Positions 12,431-22,990 are shown, counted from the stretch's first letter. The stretch is DNA of 64,000 bases from Micropterix aruncella (GCA_944548615.1 OX155974.1:930001-994000), one strand, 5' to 3'. Numbers and translations: made by a program. The notes: generated by a model not told the origin, from the letters alone.

Positions 12431-12650
12431 TTCAGCAACTAGTCAGAGTGCACAACCGAATGGTGTCGCCGAACGGTGCGCAAACCGTCCAGTAGCGTCG
12501 GGCCATGCAATCCCACCATGGGTCCACAAGCTGTGAGACCTGAGACACGAGAGTCTTACCCGGGGTAGCCTTTCGCACGTGGAGGCTTCTGAATAGGCGC
12601 TAAATCGTGAGTTGAAGTGATCAGAGAAAATAAGGATTTTATGGCCCAAG
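12430..12650 (+). repeat. R' fragment
   Basis: It contains CAGAGTGCACAACCG, CGGTGCGCAAACCGTCCAGTA and a GGGTAGCCTTTCGCACGTGG stretch, matching part of 700-880 and 28500-28680. It is repeated at 59440-59640 within unit C. Confidence 0.6.
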
Positions 12651-12858
12651 CTGCGCGAAACCATTCGCTACCCAATATAATCAATTAGACCTTGATTAAG
12701 AGCCATTCGTTATCAATTTTATTATAGACGACCAAATAAATTGCTATTAGTTTCGCCGTCAATGCCTTCTGTGCCACCTGCATTTCACCGACGCAGAAGG
12801 GTCGCCAGCATGTACTATGGAGTTGAGCAATCTAATATGCAATTCAATGACGCTACAC

Positions 12859-12931
12859 GGCCCGGTGGCATAGTGGCTAGGACGCCTGATCTTACATTGT
12901 AAGGTCCCGGGTTCGAATCCCCGCTGGGTCA
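12859..12931 (+). tRNA. tRNA-like sequence (probable pseudo-tRNA or SINE head), copy A
   Basis: A 7-base acceptor stem closes GGCCCGG with CTGGGTC, allowing two G-T pairs. The Pol III A box TGGCATAGTGG and B box GGTTCGAATCC are intact. The T arm closes with one mismatch. The anticodon arm does not form a standard 5-base stem with a 7-base loop, so an isotype cannot be assigned. A second copy at 59874-59946 lies in the same place in unit C. I favour a tRNA-derived relic over a working tRNA. Confidence 0.6.
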
Positions 12932-13209
12932 CCATTTTCCGTTGGGATAAAATTAACGGAATTGCATTCTCAATTTTGTCGATTGAATGCAATAACAAGA
13001 CATTTACTTACACACAGTTATTCGCACACATACATAATATGCACACGTTATAGTAGGGTTGGTTGTAAGAGATTGTCATATTACAATAAACCCGCCCTTT
13101 GTGATTTCACGATAAAGAGTAGAAACGAACAAACAAACAATTACAAACAATTAAGATTCAAATCGTTCCGTCGGAAATACAGTAATAAAAAGTTCAAATT
13201 ACAGTAATA

Positions 13210-13470
13210 AATCGCATGCGATAGTTCGTGTTTCGTTTCTTGAAAATCAAACTCTAATTGGCAACTGAAACGTCTAATGTAATGTTACGTTTCGAGGTGC
13301 GAAATGGCATATTCAAAGTTGTAATTCGTGATTTCCTGTTGAATTATTTGAAAATGACGTTCCAAAAAGCTGCTCGCAAAGCCCTATTTACTAGGTGACT
13401 ATCCTGTCGAGTCTCTCGTATTTGAAGGTGAAGCGAGTATCGGCATAATATCTCATCAACAAACCAATGC
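13210..13470 (+). pseudogene. TMX2-like 5' fragment, degenerate copy
   Basis: It matches the upstream region and first codons of the better TMX2-like fragment at 17795-18235. Shared blocks are GCATGCGATAGTT, GTAATTCGTGATTT and AAGCTGCTCGCAAAGCCCTA. Indels destroy the reading frame. Unit C has the same relic at 60220-60465. Confidence 0.7.
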
Positions 13471-13503
13471 TACCATCACTGATTATATACCACCCATACC
13501 TAA

Positions 13504-14110
13504 CTAGAGTTGGCAACTACAACGGGCAAACCCGTCACCTCAGGAACTTTTAACGATTAGTCGTTCTGTCTCCCTGAAGTGAGCACAGAAGACTTGGACA
13601 AAACAGTCCACCGCAAGCTCCGCCACATGCTTGTAAGAGGCCAACACCTTAACCGCGAGATAGCCAGGAGTGCTACCCAGCAGGCTTACACTCACGCCCT
13701 TATTTCCAATTGCGACCAGATTACTCCAGTCTCTCGATTGGTTCCGAGTTCGAGGTCGCTTGCGCGGTCCTCTCCCTTACGAAGCGGTGAAACGGTGTGT
13801 ACCGAATCTATCGCGGACCACGGCATTCTTTGCTTGGCTGTTCACCCAGGACCGGGTAGCCGATGGTCGTTTCAAGAGCAGTCGCCGTAAGGTCCGCAAC
13901 CACCCCCGCTCGATTGGCTTACGCCGCACAGTGCGCAAACCGTCCAGGAGCGCCAGAAGGTTGATTCCTAGGGGAAACTAGCCCTAAGGCCAGAGTCCTG
14001 CCCGGGCTCGCTCTTCATGCGTGGAGGCCGCCGGATGGGTGTTGACCCGTGAGTGTGACCAGCCCTGAACAGAATGGGTATTCGTGGCCAACTCAGCAAG
14101 GGCCCATTAG
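13504..14110 (+). repeat. Repeat R, full-length copy in unit A
   Basis: It begins CTAGAGTTGGCAACTACAAC and ends GGGCCCATTAG, about 607 bases. The copy at 60514-61097 and the inverted copy at 30704-31339 share both edges, which suggests these are true element ends. A frame with LDKTVHRKLRHM can be read but is not maintained along the unit. Confidence 0.7.
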
Positions 14111-14171
14111 CTATCCAACCACCCATACCAGCAACCACCCATACCTAGCATATTCGGTTGCTAAACTACAT

Positions 14172-16974
14172 TCAGGGGATAATAGGCAAAGAGCTAGAAT
14201 TAGAATTGTTCTTGAACTGTAAATATATCGACATTCTATGTATATCAGAATCATGGCTCAAAAGCCATCAGATCATTTTCAGTTCCAATAACCATCAGAT
14301 TGCCAGCTCATTTAACAGAGTTCGGTTGATACGTGGTGGCTCTTTAATAATTACAAAGAAATGCTTGAAATTTAAAGAAAGACGTGATATTGTGAGCCTC
14401 TCTGTCGAACGAGTTTTAGAGATTGCATGTATAGAATTGGAGGAAACCATTGTTATGAGTGTATACAAACCACCATGTGCGCCTTATGAAGCTTTTTATA
14501 AAATTATGGAAGATGCCTTATTCAAAATAACCAATAGTCCTAAAACAATTGTTATTTGTGGAGACTTTAACATCAATATATTAGAAAAAAAATCCTTGAC
14601 ATGTAACTTTTTAAATTTATTTAGATCATTTAACTTATATAATGTTTTTCTTGAACCTACGAGGATAACTGCCTCAAGTGCTACTTGTATAGATAATATA
14701 TTCACAAACATAAAACCCAATTATAAATCACTAATTAATATTTTGCACTCTGATCACTGCGGTCAGTTAGTATCATTTCCTAAGAAAAGCACTAGGGTTC
14801 TAAGAAAAAATATTAGTTTTATTCCAATTACTGAGTGCCGTCTAGGGGAATTTAAATCTAGCTTAATTAGCAAATTACAAAGGTTGCCAATTCATGACAA
14901 TCCTGACCAACTTTATGACTCATTCTTTGAATTAATTAGAGTTGAATTTAATAGAATCTTCATACCTAAAACGAAATCGATCAGTGATCGCTTATGCTTT
15001 AGTGATTGGGCAACTGTTGGTATTTACAAAAGTCGTAATAAATTGTATGAACTGTATAATGAAAAAACTTATAATCATAGTGCGACTTTTAAGAAGTATG
15101 TAAATAACTATTCCAAAATATTCAAACGAGCCTGTTCCACTGCGAAGTCAATTTATTTGAAGAATAAGATCAAAAACTCTACAAACAAAATTAAAGCTAC
15201 ATGGAATATTATTAATAATGAAACAAATAGGGTTATAGCTCGCACAAGGGACTTTCATTTAAAGATAAATAATTTAGACATTAAAGCGGATATGGAAGTT
15301 GCGACTGAGTTTGAGCGATTTTTTACGAATATACCGTTAATAACGACTAACGCCCTCAAGTCGTCTTCCATTTCAGCTGAGATGCTACTTAAAGAAAGCG
15401 TTTCCGCATGTGTTACCGACTTCGCTTTCACTATTGTTAACTGCAATGATATAATAAATGCCTTTAAAACAATTGAGATAAAGAAAACTATGGACCTTTG
15501 GGGATATTCTGTAAAAACAATTTCATACATCATAGAAATAATCGCACCTTATCTAGCCTATATATTCAATTGTTGTGTTACTTCTGGAGTGTTTCCTGAT
15601 CTGATGAAACATAGTAAAGTTATACCATTATTTAAATCTGGCGATACTTCTGATCCCTCGAATTTTCGACCAGTTTCCGTACTTCCCACTTTGAGTAAAA
15701 TTTTCGAAAAATTAATTCTTAGACAATTGCACACTCATTTTAACAAATATAATTTACTTCATAAGAAACAGTTTGGATTTACAAAGGGTTGCTCAACCAT
15801 AGATGCGGGAACCGAACTATTGACAGGTATATTGAATGCCTGGGAAGAGTCACAAGACGCATTAGGCATCTTCTGTGACTTGTCTAAGGCATTTGATTGT
15901 GTACACCATGATACACTAGTTAGGAAATTACATCACTATGGCATTAGGAACAAGGCTCTTGATCTTCTTACTTCTTACTTGGGAAATAGAATTCAGAAGG
16001 TTGATGTAAACGGTAAAAGATCACCAGGATCAATGGTCACCATGGGTGTCCCACAAGGCTCCATTCTTGGCCCATTTCTCTTCTTAATATACATAAATGA
16101 TTTACCCTTTCACATAAAGAATAATCACGAAATTGTATTGTTTGCTGATGATACTTCTTTGACGTTTAAAATTAGTCGAAAATTGTACAATTATGACGAA
16201 GTTAACAATGCACTCTCAAAAGTTGTCCATTGGTTTAATGTAAATAACCTACTATTAAATGAAAGAAAAACCAAAGTGATTAAATTTTCTACACCTAATG
16301 TTAAGCAGGTACAAACCAATGTAGAAATAAATGGAACTAGACTGGAGCCTGTTGCTTCAACTGTGTTTCTAGGGATAACAATTGACTCCAAATTACAATG
16401 GGGCCCACAAATTGAGAAAATGTCAGGAAAACTTAGCTCTGCGGCATACGCAGTTAAAACAATAAGGCGGCTGACTGATGTAGATACAGCAAGAATTGTA
16501 TACTTTAGTTACTTTCACAGCATTATGTCCTATGGGATTCTTCTCTGGGGAAGCTGTGCGGACATCAATAACATCTTTATACTACAGAAACGTGCTGTAA
16601 GAGCTATATATAAACTTGGTCCTCGAGTTTCACTTAGAGAAAAATTCAAAGAGATAAATATTCTTACTGTTGCATCACAATATATATACGAAAATCTGTT
16701 GTATGTCCACAAGAATATTGACAAGTTTAAAATAAAAAGCGACACTCATAATTTTAATACTAGACATAAGCATAACCTTGTTGTACGTGCTACTCGTCTC
16801 CACAAAATAAGCAATTCTTTTTTGGGACAATGTATACGCTTCTATAACAAACTTCCTCATACTATTAGAGAACTATCTGTAAATAAGTTTAAAGCTACCA
16901 TCAAAGCAAAATTGTATAAAAAAGCATACTATACAATATCTGATTATGTAAATGACAAAACGGCTTGGGAGTAA
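14172..16974 (+). CDS. LINE ORF2 (endonuclease plus reverse transcriptase), open but 5'-truncated
   Basis: One open frame of about 930 codons crosses the element and stops at 16974. Endonuclease motifs appear in order: ISESWL, GDFNINIL and the catalytic SDHCGQL. The RT domain carries FCDLSKAFDCVHHDTL, MGVPQGSILGPFLFLIYIND and an intact FADDTSL box. The C-terminus has YGILLWG and LQKRAVRAIY, usual for CR1/L2/Daphne-type elements. No start codon of its own is certain, because the first Met in frame lies in flanking DNA. The enzyme would be a target-primed reverse transcriptase. No stop or frameshift interrupts the catalytic domains, so the copy is young, though without its promoter and ORF1. 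Confidence 0.9.
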
Positions 16975-17065
16975 GGCTTGGACGCATCATAAGAACATAA
17001 ATTAAAAATAATATTTAATTGTGTCTATATGAATAAAGAACATTTTGATTTTGATTTGATTTTTG
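14172..17065 (+). mobile_element. CR1-group LINE inserted in unit A, ACAT target duplication
   Basis: ACAT occurs on both sides (14168-14171 and 17066-17069). The paralogous site in unit C near 61150 carries the uninterrupted junction with a single ACAT. The element therefore spans 2894 bases. It is 5'-truncated, lacks ORF1, and ends in AATAAAG followed by a TTTTGATTTTGATT-type tail. Confidence 0.93.
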
Positions 17066-17069
17066 ACAT

Positions 17070-17490
17070 AGTACAATTTGGCAACCCTTCTACGCTGGCG
17101 AAATGCAGGTGGCGTTGATAGCATTGACGGCCAAACTATAGCGATTTATTTAGCCATCTATAATAACATTGATAACAAATGACTTTTTATGATTAAGAAA
17201 AATGTGAGATAATAGGCCCTGTTCGAGTTGGCCACGAAGACATGACGAAGACCCATTTGTTCAGGGTCGGTCACAGCCAGGCTTGCCAGGTGTTTGGTTT
17301 TTTACCGAACTGTTTGGTATTTCAGTCCCGTGTTCGGTGTTCGGTATGAAGAAAATACTGAAGTATGGGTGGTTCGGTATTTGCGAAAGTCCTTTCATAT
17401 ACCTAATCACATCACAGGATTGAGCTTCCTATACATATGTTACATGTCGCCAGCCGGCGCGTGCTGTATTCGTGACCTTAATTGATCGTT
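17070..17490. other. Unit A sequence with an inverted R end
   Basis: This stretch is collinear with 61150-61560 in unit C. Near 17219-17280 it carries GGCCACGAAGAC and CCCATTTGTTCAGGGT, resembling the R terminus in reverse orientation. I see no gene. Confidence 0.5.
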
Positions 17491-17497
17491 GTCCATC

Positions 17498-17719
17498 CCA
17501 TTTAGTGTAAAAACAGATGGGGTGAAGGCTCTTATTCAACACAGTAACGGCAAGAAACACTGTTCATTGGTGCGATCAAAAAATGTCTCAAGCAACATTA
17601 GCAAATTTTTTGATCCACCTTCTGGTGATTTAGAAGAGAAAGTAGCTGCAGTTGAATTCACTAAAACCTATCACTCCGTTAAACATGGGCACAGCTACAA
17701 TTCCTCTAACTGTGATTAA
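17498..17719 (+). pseudogene. hAT-like transposase N-terminal fragment, unit A
   Basis: The translation runs FSVKTDGVKALIQHSNGKKH, then an SKFF motif and ends YHSVKHGHSYNSSNCD. This spacing resembles the N-terminal zinc-binding and following segment of hAT/TTF-type transposon proteins, with KKH close to the ligand region. The frame stops after about 74 codons and no catalytic domain follows. A near-identical copy is at 61570-61791. The family assignment is from pattern only. Confidence 0.5.
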
Positions 17720-17934
17720 TTAATAAATGAGATTCCATAAATTAGATATATTTTTGGCGTTTCCAATAAGAAGGCGCGACCGCAAATGCGATAATATAAG
17801 CATGCGATAGTTACTGTTTCTGGAAGTGCCCATCCCTAACTGTCAACTGAAACGTCAAATGTAATTTTAATTTTCGAGGCGCTAAATGGCCTATTTAACG
17901 TTGTAATTCGTGATTTTCGGTTGAATTTTTCGAA

Positions 17935-18235
17935 ATGACGTTCAAGAAAGACTTAAAGCTGCTCGCAAAGCCCTATTACTGGGTGAATATCTTGTTGAGC
18001 CTGTCATATTTGATGGTGAAGCGAGTACCGGCGCTGTGCGCTATCGTTTATAACGAAGACGACTGCGAGTTGGACGGCCGGGAGACGGAAATCCTGTTTT
18101 TCCTCGTGATAGTCGTGATGATAAGGACCAGGAAGGCCTGAAGCGTCACCATGATCAACTATCTGACGTCCTCTTTCATCTACGCCAAGATAGCTAATAT
18201 GATAGCCGGGCCTGAGAACATCATCTACTTTCGAG
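17935..18235 (+). pseudogene. TMX2: TMX2-like gene fragment (thioredoxin-related transmembrane protein 2)
   Basis: The translation starts MTFKKDLKLLAKPYYWVN and reads through LVKRVPALC-like and ELDGRETEILFFLVIVVMI segments, matching the N-terminal membrane part of TMX2, an ER membrane protein. A TGA at 18139-18141 replaces an expected Gly codon, after which the frame continues with SVTMINYLTSSFIYAKIANM. The text then jumps directly to AGPENIIYFR, omitting roughly 30 residues present in the family, and ends at a good donor (GAG|GTAAGC, 18235/18236). The thioredoxin domain is absent. The upstream 140 bases are shared with the copies at 13210, 60220 and 62283, so this is a multiplied gene fragment rather than the working gene. 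Confidence 0.8.
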
Positions 18236-18620
18236 GTAAGCGAGCGAAAAACTTGGCCTATAGGCTAGCCGCGTCCTGCTGTTAAATTAGGTGCGTTTTA
18301 TTTTCGAAAAATCTGTTAACTATAGAATCACATGGTAGCGTGTGCGGTGCGGGAAAAAATACATCTGGATTTAATTTCTGTGGATCGCTACAGATTTTCT
18401 GCGGTGCATCGCAAAGTGTGTGCCGCAGCATACTGGTGTACCATGGTCATTAGTTGGTCTGCCGCGGAAAAATGACAAGTTTTGTGAAGATATTGCAGAA
18501 AAAAAGTGCAGGCTTTGATAGTGAAACACTTGGAACTATTAGGAGAAAAATTTATCTCTTATTTTTCTAAGTGTGCAACCTATGGACTGGGTACGAAATC
18601 CATTCTCAGATAGAATACGA
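18236..18620. other. No gene recognised
   Basis: The sequence begins as the intron-like continuation after the TMX2 donor and then becomes unassigned. No open frame or repeat structure stood out. Confidence 0.5.
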
Positions 18621-19320
18621 AATCATTCTCAGTGGCTCGTGCCAACAAGGGTTCCACAGTATCCTCCAAACCCCCAATACAGTTTGTGCGGGTTGGCTCT
18701 AAAGGCAAAAAACATCTCACTGCAAAACCTTTCTCAATAATCGAGAAAGTTTCAGATTGGATTATGGAGGTCGATTCGGTCTCTAAGCAGTATAAATTCC
18801 CTGAAAGTCTCGGATGCACAGCCCTGCATCCAGATATAACTCTTTACTCTCTATCTCGGAAGATGGTCCTTATCGTAGAATTAACTGTTCCATGGGAATC
18901 AAATATTCCAAAAGACCACGAGTACAAATTAAATAAATACCATGACCTCGCAAATGCCGTCACCCGGAACGGCTTCACTGTTCACCTTCACGCGGTGGAA
19001 GTAGGCGCTCGTGGCCTGCCAGCTAAATCTTTGTTTCACCTTTTTAAAGATCTTTGTCTCTCCAGGAAAATAATGAACTCCTTTCTAGGAAAATTATCTA
19101 AAACCGCGATTTCTGCATCTCAAATTCTATGGCTTCGAAGGGGGAGTGAATGGGTGGTAAGGTTACATGTGGCAAGACAGCTGTCCTAAACCTACCACAG
19201 CCGGTTCGTAAGTCCGGAATCCACTGCTCACCCCCCAGAAGTGTAAAAAAATAGTATTATGATGGGCCCGACTCCTGTCGGTGAATTCCATGGCAGCTCC
19301 GTTTGTATTTTATTTTATTT
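18620..19320 (+). mobile_element. R2/NeSL-type LINE, 3' fragment 1
   Basis: The 185-codon frame encodes the restriction-like endonuclease end of the ORF: a PD motif (HPDITLY), VELTVPWESNIPKDHEYK and LRRGSEWVVR. The PD...E...K arrangement fits REL-endonuclease LINEs rather than AP-endonuclease LINEs. The 3' untranslated end (GGAATCCACTGCTCACC, then GATGGGCCCGACTCC) recurs in the copies at 22510 and 58845. There is no RT domain here. Confidence 0.8.
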
Positions 19321-19380
19321 ATTCCTTGGACTAGGAAGGAGTAGGAAGAATTCATGGGTTAAAAACTGATCCGACATTAA

Positions 19381-19640
19381 CCCTTGGAGTAGCGGCATAA
19401 TTTTCATGGCAGACCGCGGCAATTTATTGGAATTTCTTGCAATATCGCCGCGCTCGACAAAAAGTACTATAACTATGGAACTACTATAGCAATCATAAAA
19501 AGAATAACTGTGCAATGATCGCATTGAAATTTCGTATATTGAATATTAAAATCTCATTTTGTAAAACAGTTATATAATTATGAGAAAGTCGGAAAAGTGA
19601 AAAAAACTCGGCATTTCTAACTTGTACTTGTCTTACGGAA
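19381..19640 (+). mobile_element. piggyBac-like MITE, left part only
   Basis: TTAA (19377-19380) is followed by CCCTTGGAGTA, as in the complete element at 33377-33682. The internal stretches AAAGTACTATAACTA and TCATTTTGTAAAACA also match. The right terminus is missing. Confidence 0.65.
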
Positions 19641-20167
19641 AAATATGGTACCCAATTTAGAAATTGTAAATGCTATTGTGATCTTTATTAGATTCTCTAT
19701 CAAAGGTAATATTTCGTTTTGCTTATTCACATACAAAAATATTTAGATATTAGCTCATAAAAAGCAATAAGATCTAAGTGTAGAAAGGTTTTTTTACAAA
19801 TATAAGAATAATAGTGATCAGGGTTGATAGAAATCATGATTTAAAAAAAAAAAACAAAAATTCAGATTATTTTGATTTAAATCGGATTTATTAGATTTAA
19901 ATCAGATTTTTTAAATATTTGTATTTTTTAAAATTTGTGAGATTAAATTTGTGAGTAAATTTGTGAGACTGTAGCGTTTTTGTCATATTTATCAAGAAGT
20001 GAACAAGGAAAAAAGGTCTTAAAATTAATAAATTAACATAAATTAAACAATATGGGTTTCACCGCAGTCGCGGTCACTTACTTATATTTAAATTATACTT
20101 ACATTATTATGTTAGTAACTAATAAATTGCTGTAAGCTCTGTCAATCAAATTAAAAAACAGACTCCA
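19641..20167. other. AT-rich intergenic sequence
   Basis: It includes short self-similar TTTAAATCRGATTT blocks around 19840-19915. No coding sequence was recognised. Confidence 0.5.
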
Positions 20168-20373
20168 TTTGTTGGCTAGTGACATTTATACTGGACAGGC
20201 GGCTTTGGTGATACGTCCAGATCACATCTTGTAAAGCTAGTCATAAACAATATTAATAAGTTTTTAGATAAAATTAAAAACTTGTTAATATTGTTTATGA
20301 CTAGCTTTACAAGATGTGATCTGGACGTATCACCAAAGCCGCCTGTCCAGTATAAATGTCACTAGCCAACAAA
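20168..20373. mobile_element. Near-perfect 98-base hairpin (foldback MITE candidate)
   Basis: The left arm at 20168-20265 starts TTTGTTGGCTAGTGACATTT. It is the reverse complement of 20276-20373 with one mismatch seen by eye. The 10-base loop is at 20266-20275. There is no coding capacity. Confidence 0.9.
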
Positions 20374-20833
20374 ATTTTACTTTTTTTCGGTAACATTGAT
20401 GAAAACAGTTCATTTTTATGTTTTTGAGAGCTGAACACGGAAATGCTAATGATAATGCAAGTTTAGCTGTTGTTTTTTAGTTATTGAAAAATTTCAGAAT
20501 GCCTATGCGTTTATTCACTCAAAGTTCTCCCTTGTAGGAAGGTCACTGATGGTGCCCGCCTTTTGCATTTTGTTGCTGGTTACTCCCTGATGAGCGTCTA
20601 GCAATAATCCAGTGATTCAATCCACTTTCTGTGGTATCTTTCTTTTAAGTGGAAGCGTTTGCCATGTTCGTCGCTAACAGCACCACAGTTTTCGGGGACG
20701 AAGTCCCAAGTGTGAATGTAAGAAGTATAAATTTAAAGACATGTTTTATATAATAAATAATATAAAAAACGAATTAATCGCATGAATTTTATAGCACCCG
20801 ACGTTTCAGCGATGTTGCAGCCGCCGTTGTCTA

Positions 20834-21120
20834 GGGTAGACTGAAAGAGCTGTCAATTCGTTGTTCCGCGGGTAGGCCGCATACCGTTGCCGCCACTGCG
20901 TAAATTATAATGGTGGTGGGGCGGTGGGCTTGGCGCGCGCGAATTTCGAAAGTCCGTCGTGCATACAACACTCAATGTATCCTGTCTTACGTCCTTGCGT
21001 TCGGCTTTTGGCAGTGGGAACATTTTAGGAAGAGGGTTCAACATAGAAGAGGGTTCAGTGGCGGCAGCGGTATGCGGCCTACCCGCGGAACAACGGATTG
21101 ACAGCTTTTTCAGTCTACCC
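20834..21120. mobile_element. MITE with about 66-base terminal inverted repeats
   Basis: GGGTAGACTGAAAGAGCTGT at the left is answered by ACAGCTTTTTCAGTCTACCC at the right. Complementarity continues to the CCGCCACTG inner edge. TCTA flanks both sides (20830-20833, 21121-21124), a candidate 4-base target duplication. No transposase is present. Confidence 0.8.
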
Positions 21121-21368
21121 TCTAAAAAAACATCCTTTATAAATGGCTATATATTTTGTCTGATATATTTTAAACAAGTATTGTTACTGAGAAATCTAAT
21201 GAAAAAAAACAAGGATTTACCTAATTTCGAATAATAACCCAGAGTACGGCGGCTAAACTCGCCCTGCCATTGTCGCCGATAAGCAAATCCGCAAATATTA
21301 AAGTCCCGAATAATGTAGCTGACTACTTTTGAAGAGACAAGAGATGATAGATTTGATTTCTGTTGCAG

Positions 21369-21547
21369 GTCCGTATTCAGACCATGCCTGGATTCGCCAA
21401 CACCCTGCGGGAGGCCCTTCCCAAGATGGTCGGCCAGGAAGGTATCGGAACGTTCTACAAGGGTCTAGTGCCTCTGTGGCTCAGGCAGATCCCCTACACC
21501 ATGATGAAGTTCGCCTGCTTCGAAAAGACTGTCGAGCTCTTATACTC
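21369..21547 (+). CDS. SLC25A3: Mitochondrial phosphate carrier, internal exon
   Basis: The exon opens after acceptor TTGCAG and reads VRIQTMPGFANTLREALPKM, continuing through GIGTFYKGLVPLWLRQIPYT and MMKFACFEKTVELLY. This matches the middle of the mitochondrial phosphate carrier, which imports inorganic phosphate across the inner mitochondrial membrane for ATP synthesis. It contains parts of transmembrane helices of the six-helix solute-carrier fold. I place the donor at GTAGGT (21548), because joining there to the next exon restores a TYR-SER-TYR-VAL-VAL-PRO reading. The stronger-looking GTAAGT five bases later would put a stop codon in frame. The frame is otherwise intact. Confidence 0.92.
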
Positions 21548-21567
21548 GTAGGTAAGTATATAATATC

Positions 21568-22630
21568 AGGCCAATAGCATGAGCCATACCATGAGTATGG
21601 CTCATGCTATTGGCCTTCAATGCCAGAATGATTGGACAACAATTGGGGACTTTTGCATTCCGCCTCCAATGCACTGGAATGTAATGCTCTATGACTGAAC
21701 GCCAGAGATGCTGAAATTTTATTTGAATGCCTTTCAGCATACACTTCCAGACCCCAGTAACCTCGCTCGTTGGAGCTTTACCGAGGATAGTTCTTGTCCC
21801 CTCTGTAGCAATACCCCTTGCACAGCTGGACACATTCTAGCTGGCTGCAAGGTGGCCTTAGATCAAGGACGGTACACTTACCGCCATGACAAAGTTCTCG
21901 CTGTCATTCGCGAGGTAATTAGTCTCTCAGTGGCTCGTGCCAACAAGGGTTTGACAGTATCCTCCAAACCCCCAATACAGTTTGTGCGGGATGGCTCTAA
22001 AGGCAAAAAACATTTAACTACAAAACCTTTCTCAATAATCGAGAAAGCTACAGATTGGATTCTGGAGGTTGATTCGGTCTCTAAGCAGTATAAATTCCCT
22101 GAAAGTGTCGGATGCACAGCCCTCCGTCCAGATATAACTCTTTACTCTCTATCTCGGAAGGTGGCTCTTATTGTAGAATTAACTGTTCCATGGGAATCAA
22201 ATATCCCAAAAGACCACGAGTACAAATTAAATAAATACCGTGATCTTGCAAATGCCGTAACCCGGAACGGCTTCACTGTTCACCTTCACGCGGTGGAAGT
22301 TGGCGCTCGTGGCCTGCCAGCTAAATCTCTATTTCGCCTCTTTAAAGATCTTGGCCTTTCCAGAAAAATAATCAACTCTTTCTTAGAAAAATTATCTAAA
22401 ACTGTGATTTGCGCATCTCAAATTCTATGGCTTCGAAGGGGGAGTGAATGGGTGGTAAGGTGAACGCTCACATGTGGCAATACAGCTGTCCTAAATCTAC
22501 CACAGCCGGTTCGTAAGTCCGGAATCCACTGCTCACCCCCCAGAAGTGTAAAAAAAATTAGTATTATGATGGGCCCGACTCCGGTCGGTGAATTCCATTG
22601 CAGCTCTGTTGGTATTTATTTATTATTACT
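21568..22630 (+). mobile_element. R2/NeSL-type LINE, 3' fragment 2 in phosphate carrier intron
   Basis: It starts about 20 bases into the intron with a perfect 22-base inverted repeat (21568-21589 with 21595-21616, 5-base loop) and then reads as the LINE. Visible parts are the knuckle CPLCSNTPCTAGHILAGC, the endonuclease motif RPDITLY and VELTVPWESNIP, and LRRGSEWVVR. The open frame from 21708 runs 251 codons. The 3' end matches the family. The fragment is strongly 5'-truncated. Confidence 0.85.
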
Positions 22631-22693
22631 ACATGAATATTGCCCTGCAATGCTCAGGTATCTGCTTCCTTTCCCCTTCCACTCTTACCACTC

Positions 22694-22990
22694 CCCCCCC
22701 CCCCCCCACCACTTATATAAAGCCTATGTCATAATATTATAACGGTAGAAAGCCAATATTTTAAATTATTTGCGATATAAGGATTACAAAATATGCTAAA
22801 CAATAGAATACAAAGAAAACCAAAAAGAATTTAAAACTAACAGTTAAAATCGCTTTGTGAGAGTGTATGGGTGTGGGGTGTGCGTGTGATGGAGAGCGTG
22901 TGTGTGTGCATGTGTGTGTATGAATGTGTGTGCGGGTGTATGTGGTTCTGTGTATCTGTAGTGCGTATGTGCTTGTGAGTGCTTGTATGT
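22694..22990. repeat. Poly-C run and GT-rich low-complexity tract
   Basis: A run of 15 or more C lies near 22694-22709. A (GT)n-rich, interrupted tract follows at 22861-22990. Confidence 0.85.

Larger units (their letters stand above)
1464..18235. repeat. Large dispersed unit, copy A
   Basis: From AAAGTTGTCTCAAAAGTCTC at 1464 the sequence is collinear with 33869-39554 (unit B) as far as about 12300, apart from the pogo element. From about 9600 it is collinear with 54326-62385 (unit C), apart from insertions. The shared content includes a foldback element, a zinc-finger gene and its 3' flank, a tRNA-like sequence, TMX2 fragments, R and a hAT-like fragment. Such a unit may be a segmental duplication or a large composite mobile element; no termini that decide this were found. 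Confidence 0.75.

Noticed and set aside
12859..12931. Functional tRNA gene
   Set aside because: The anticodon arm does not form a standard stem and the sequence recurs as part of a larger repeat; kept only as tRNA-like.
14158..14171. Start codon of the LINE ORF upstream of the element
   Set aside because: The codons precede the ACAT boundary and belong to unit A flank, so they are not part of the LINE protein.
21548..21557. GTAAGT at 21552 as the phosphate carrier donor
   Set aside because: It would place a TAG in frame before the junction. The GTAGGT five bases earlier restores the conserved protein.
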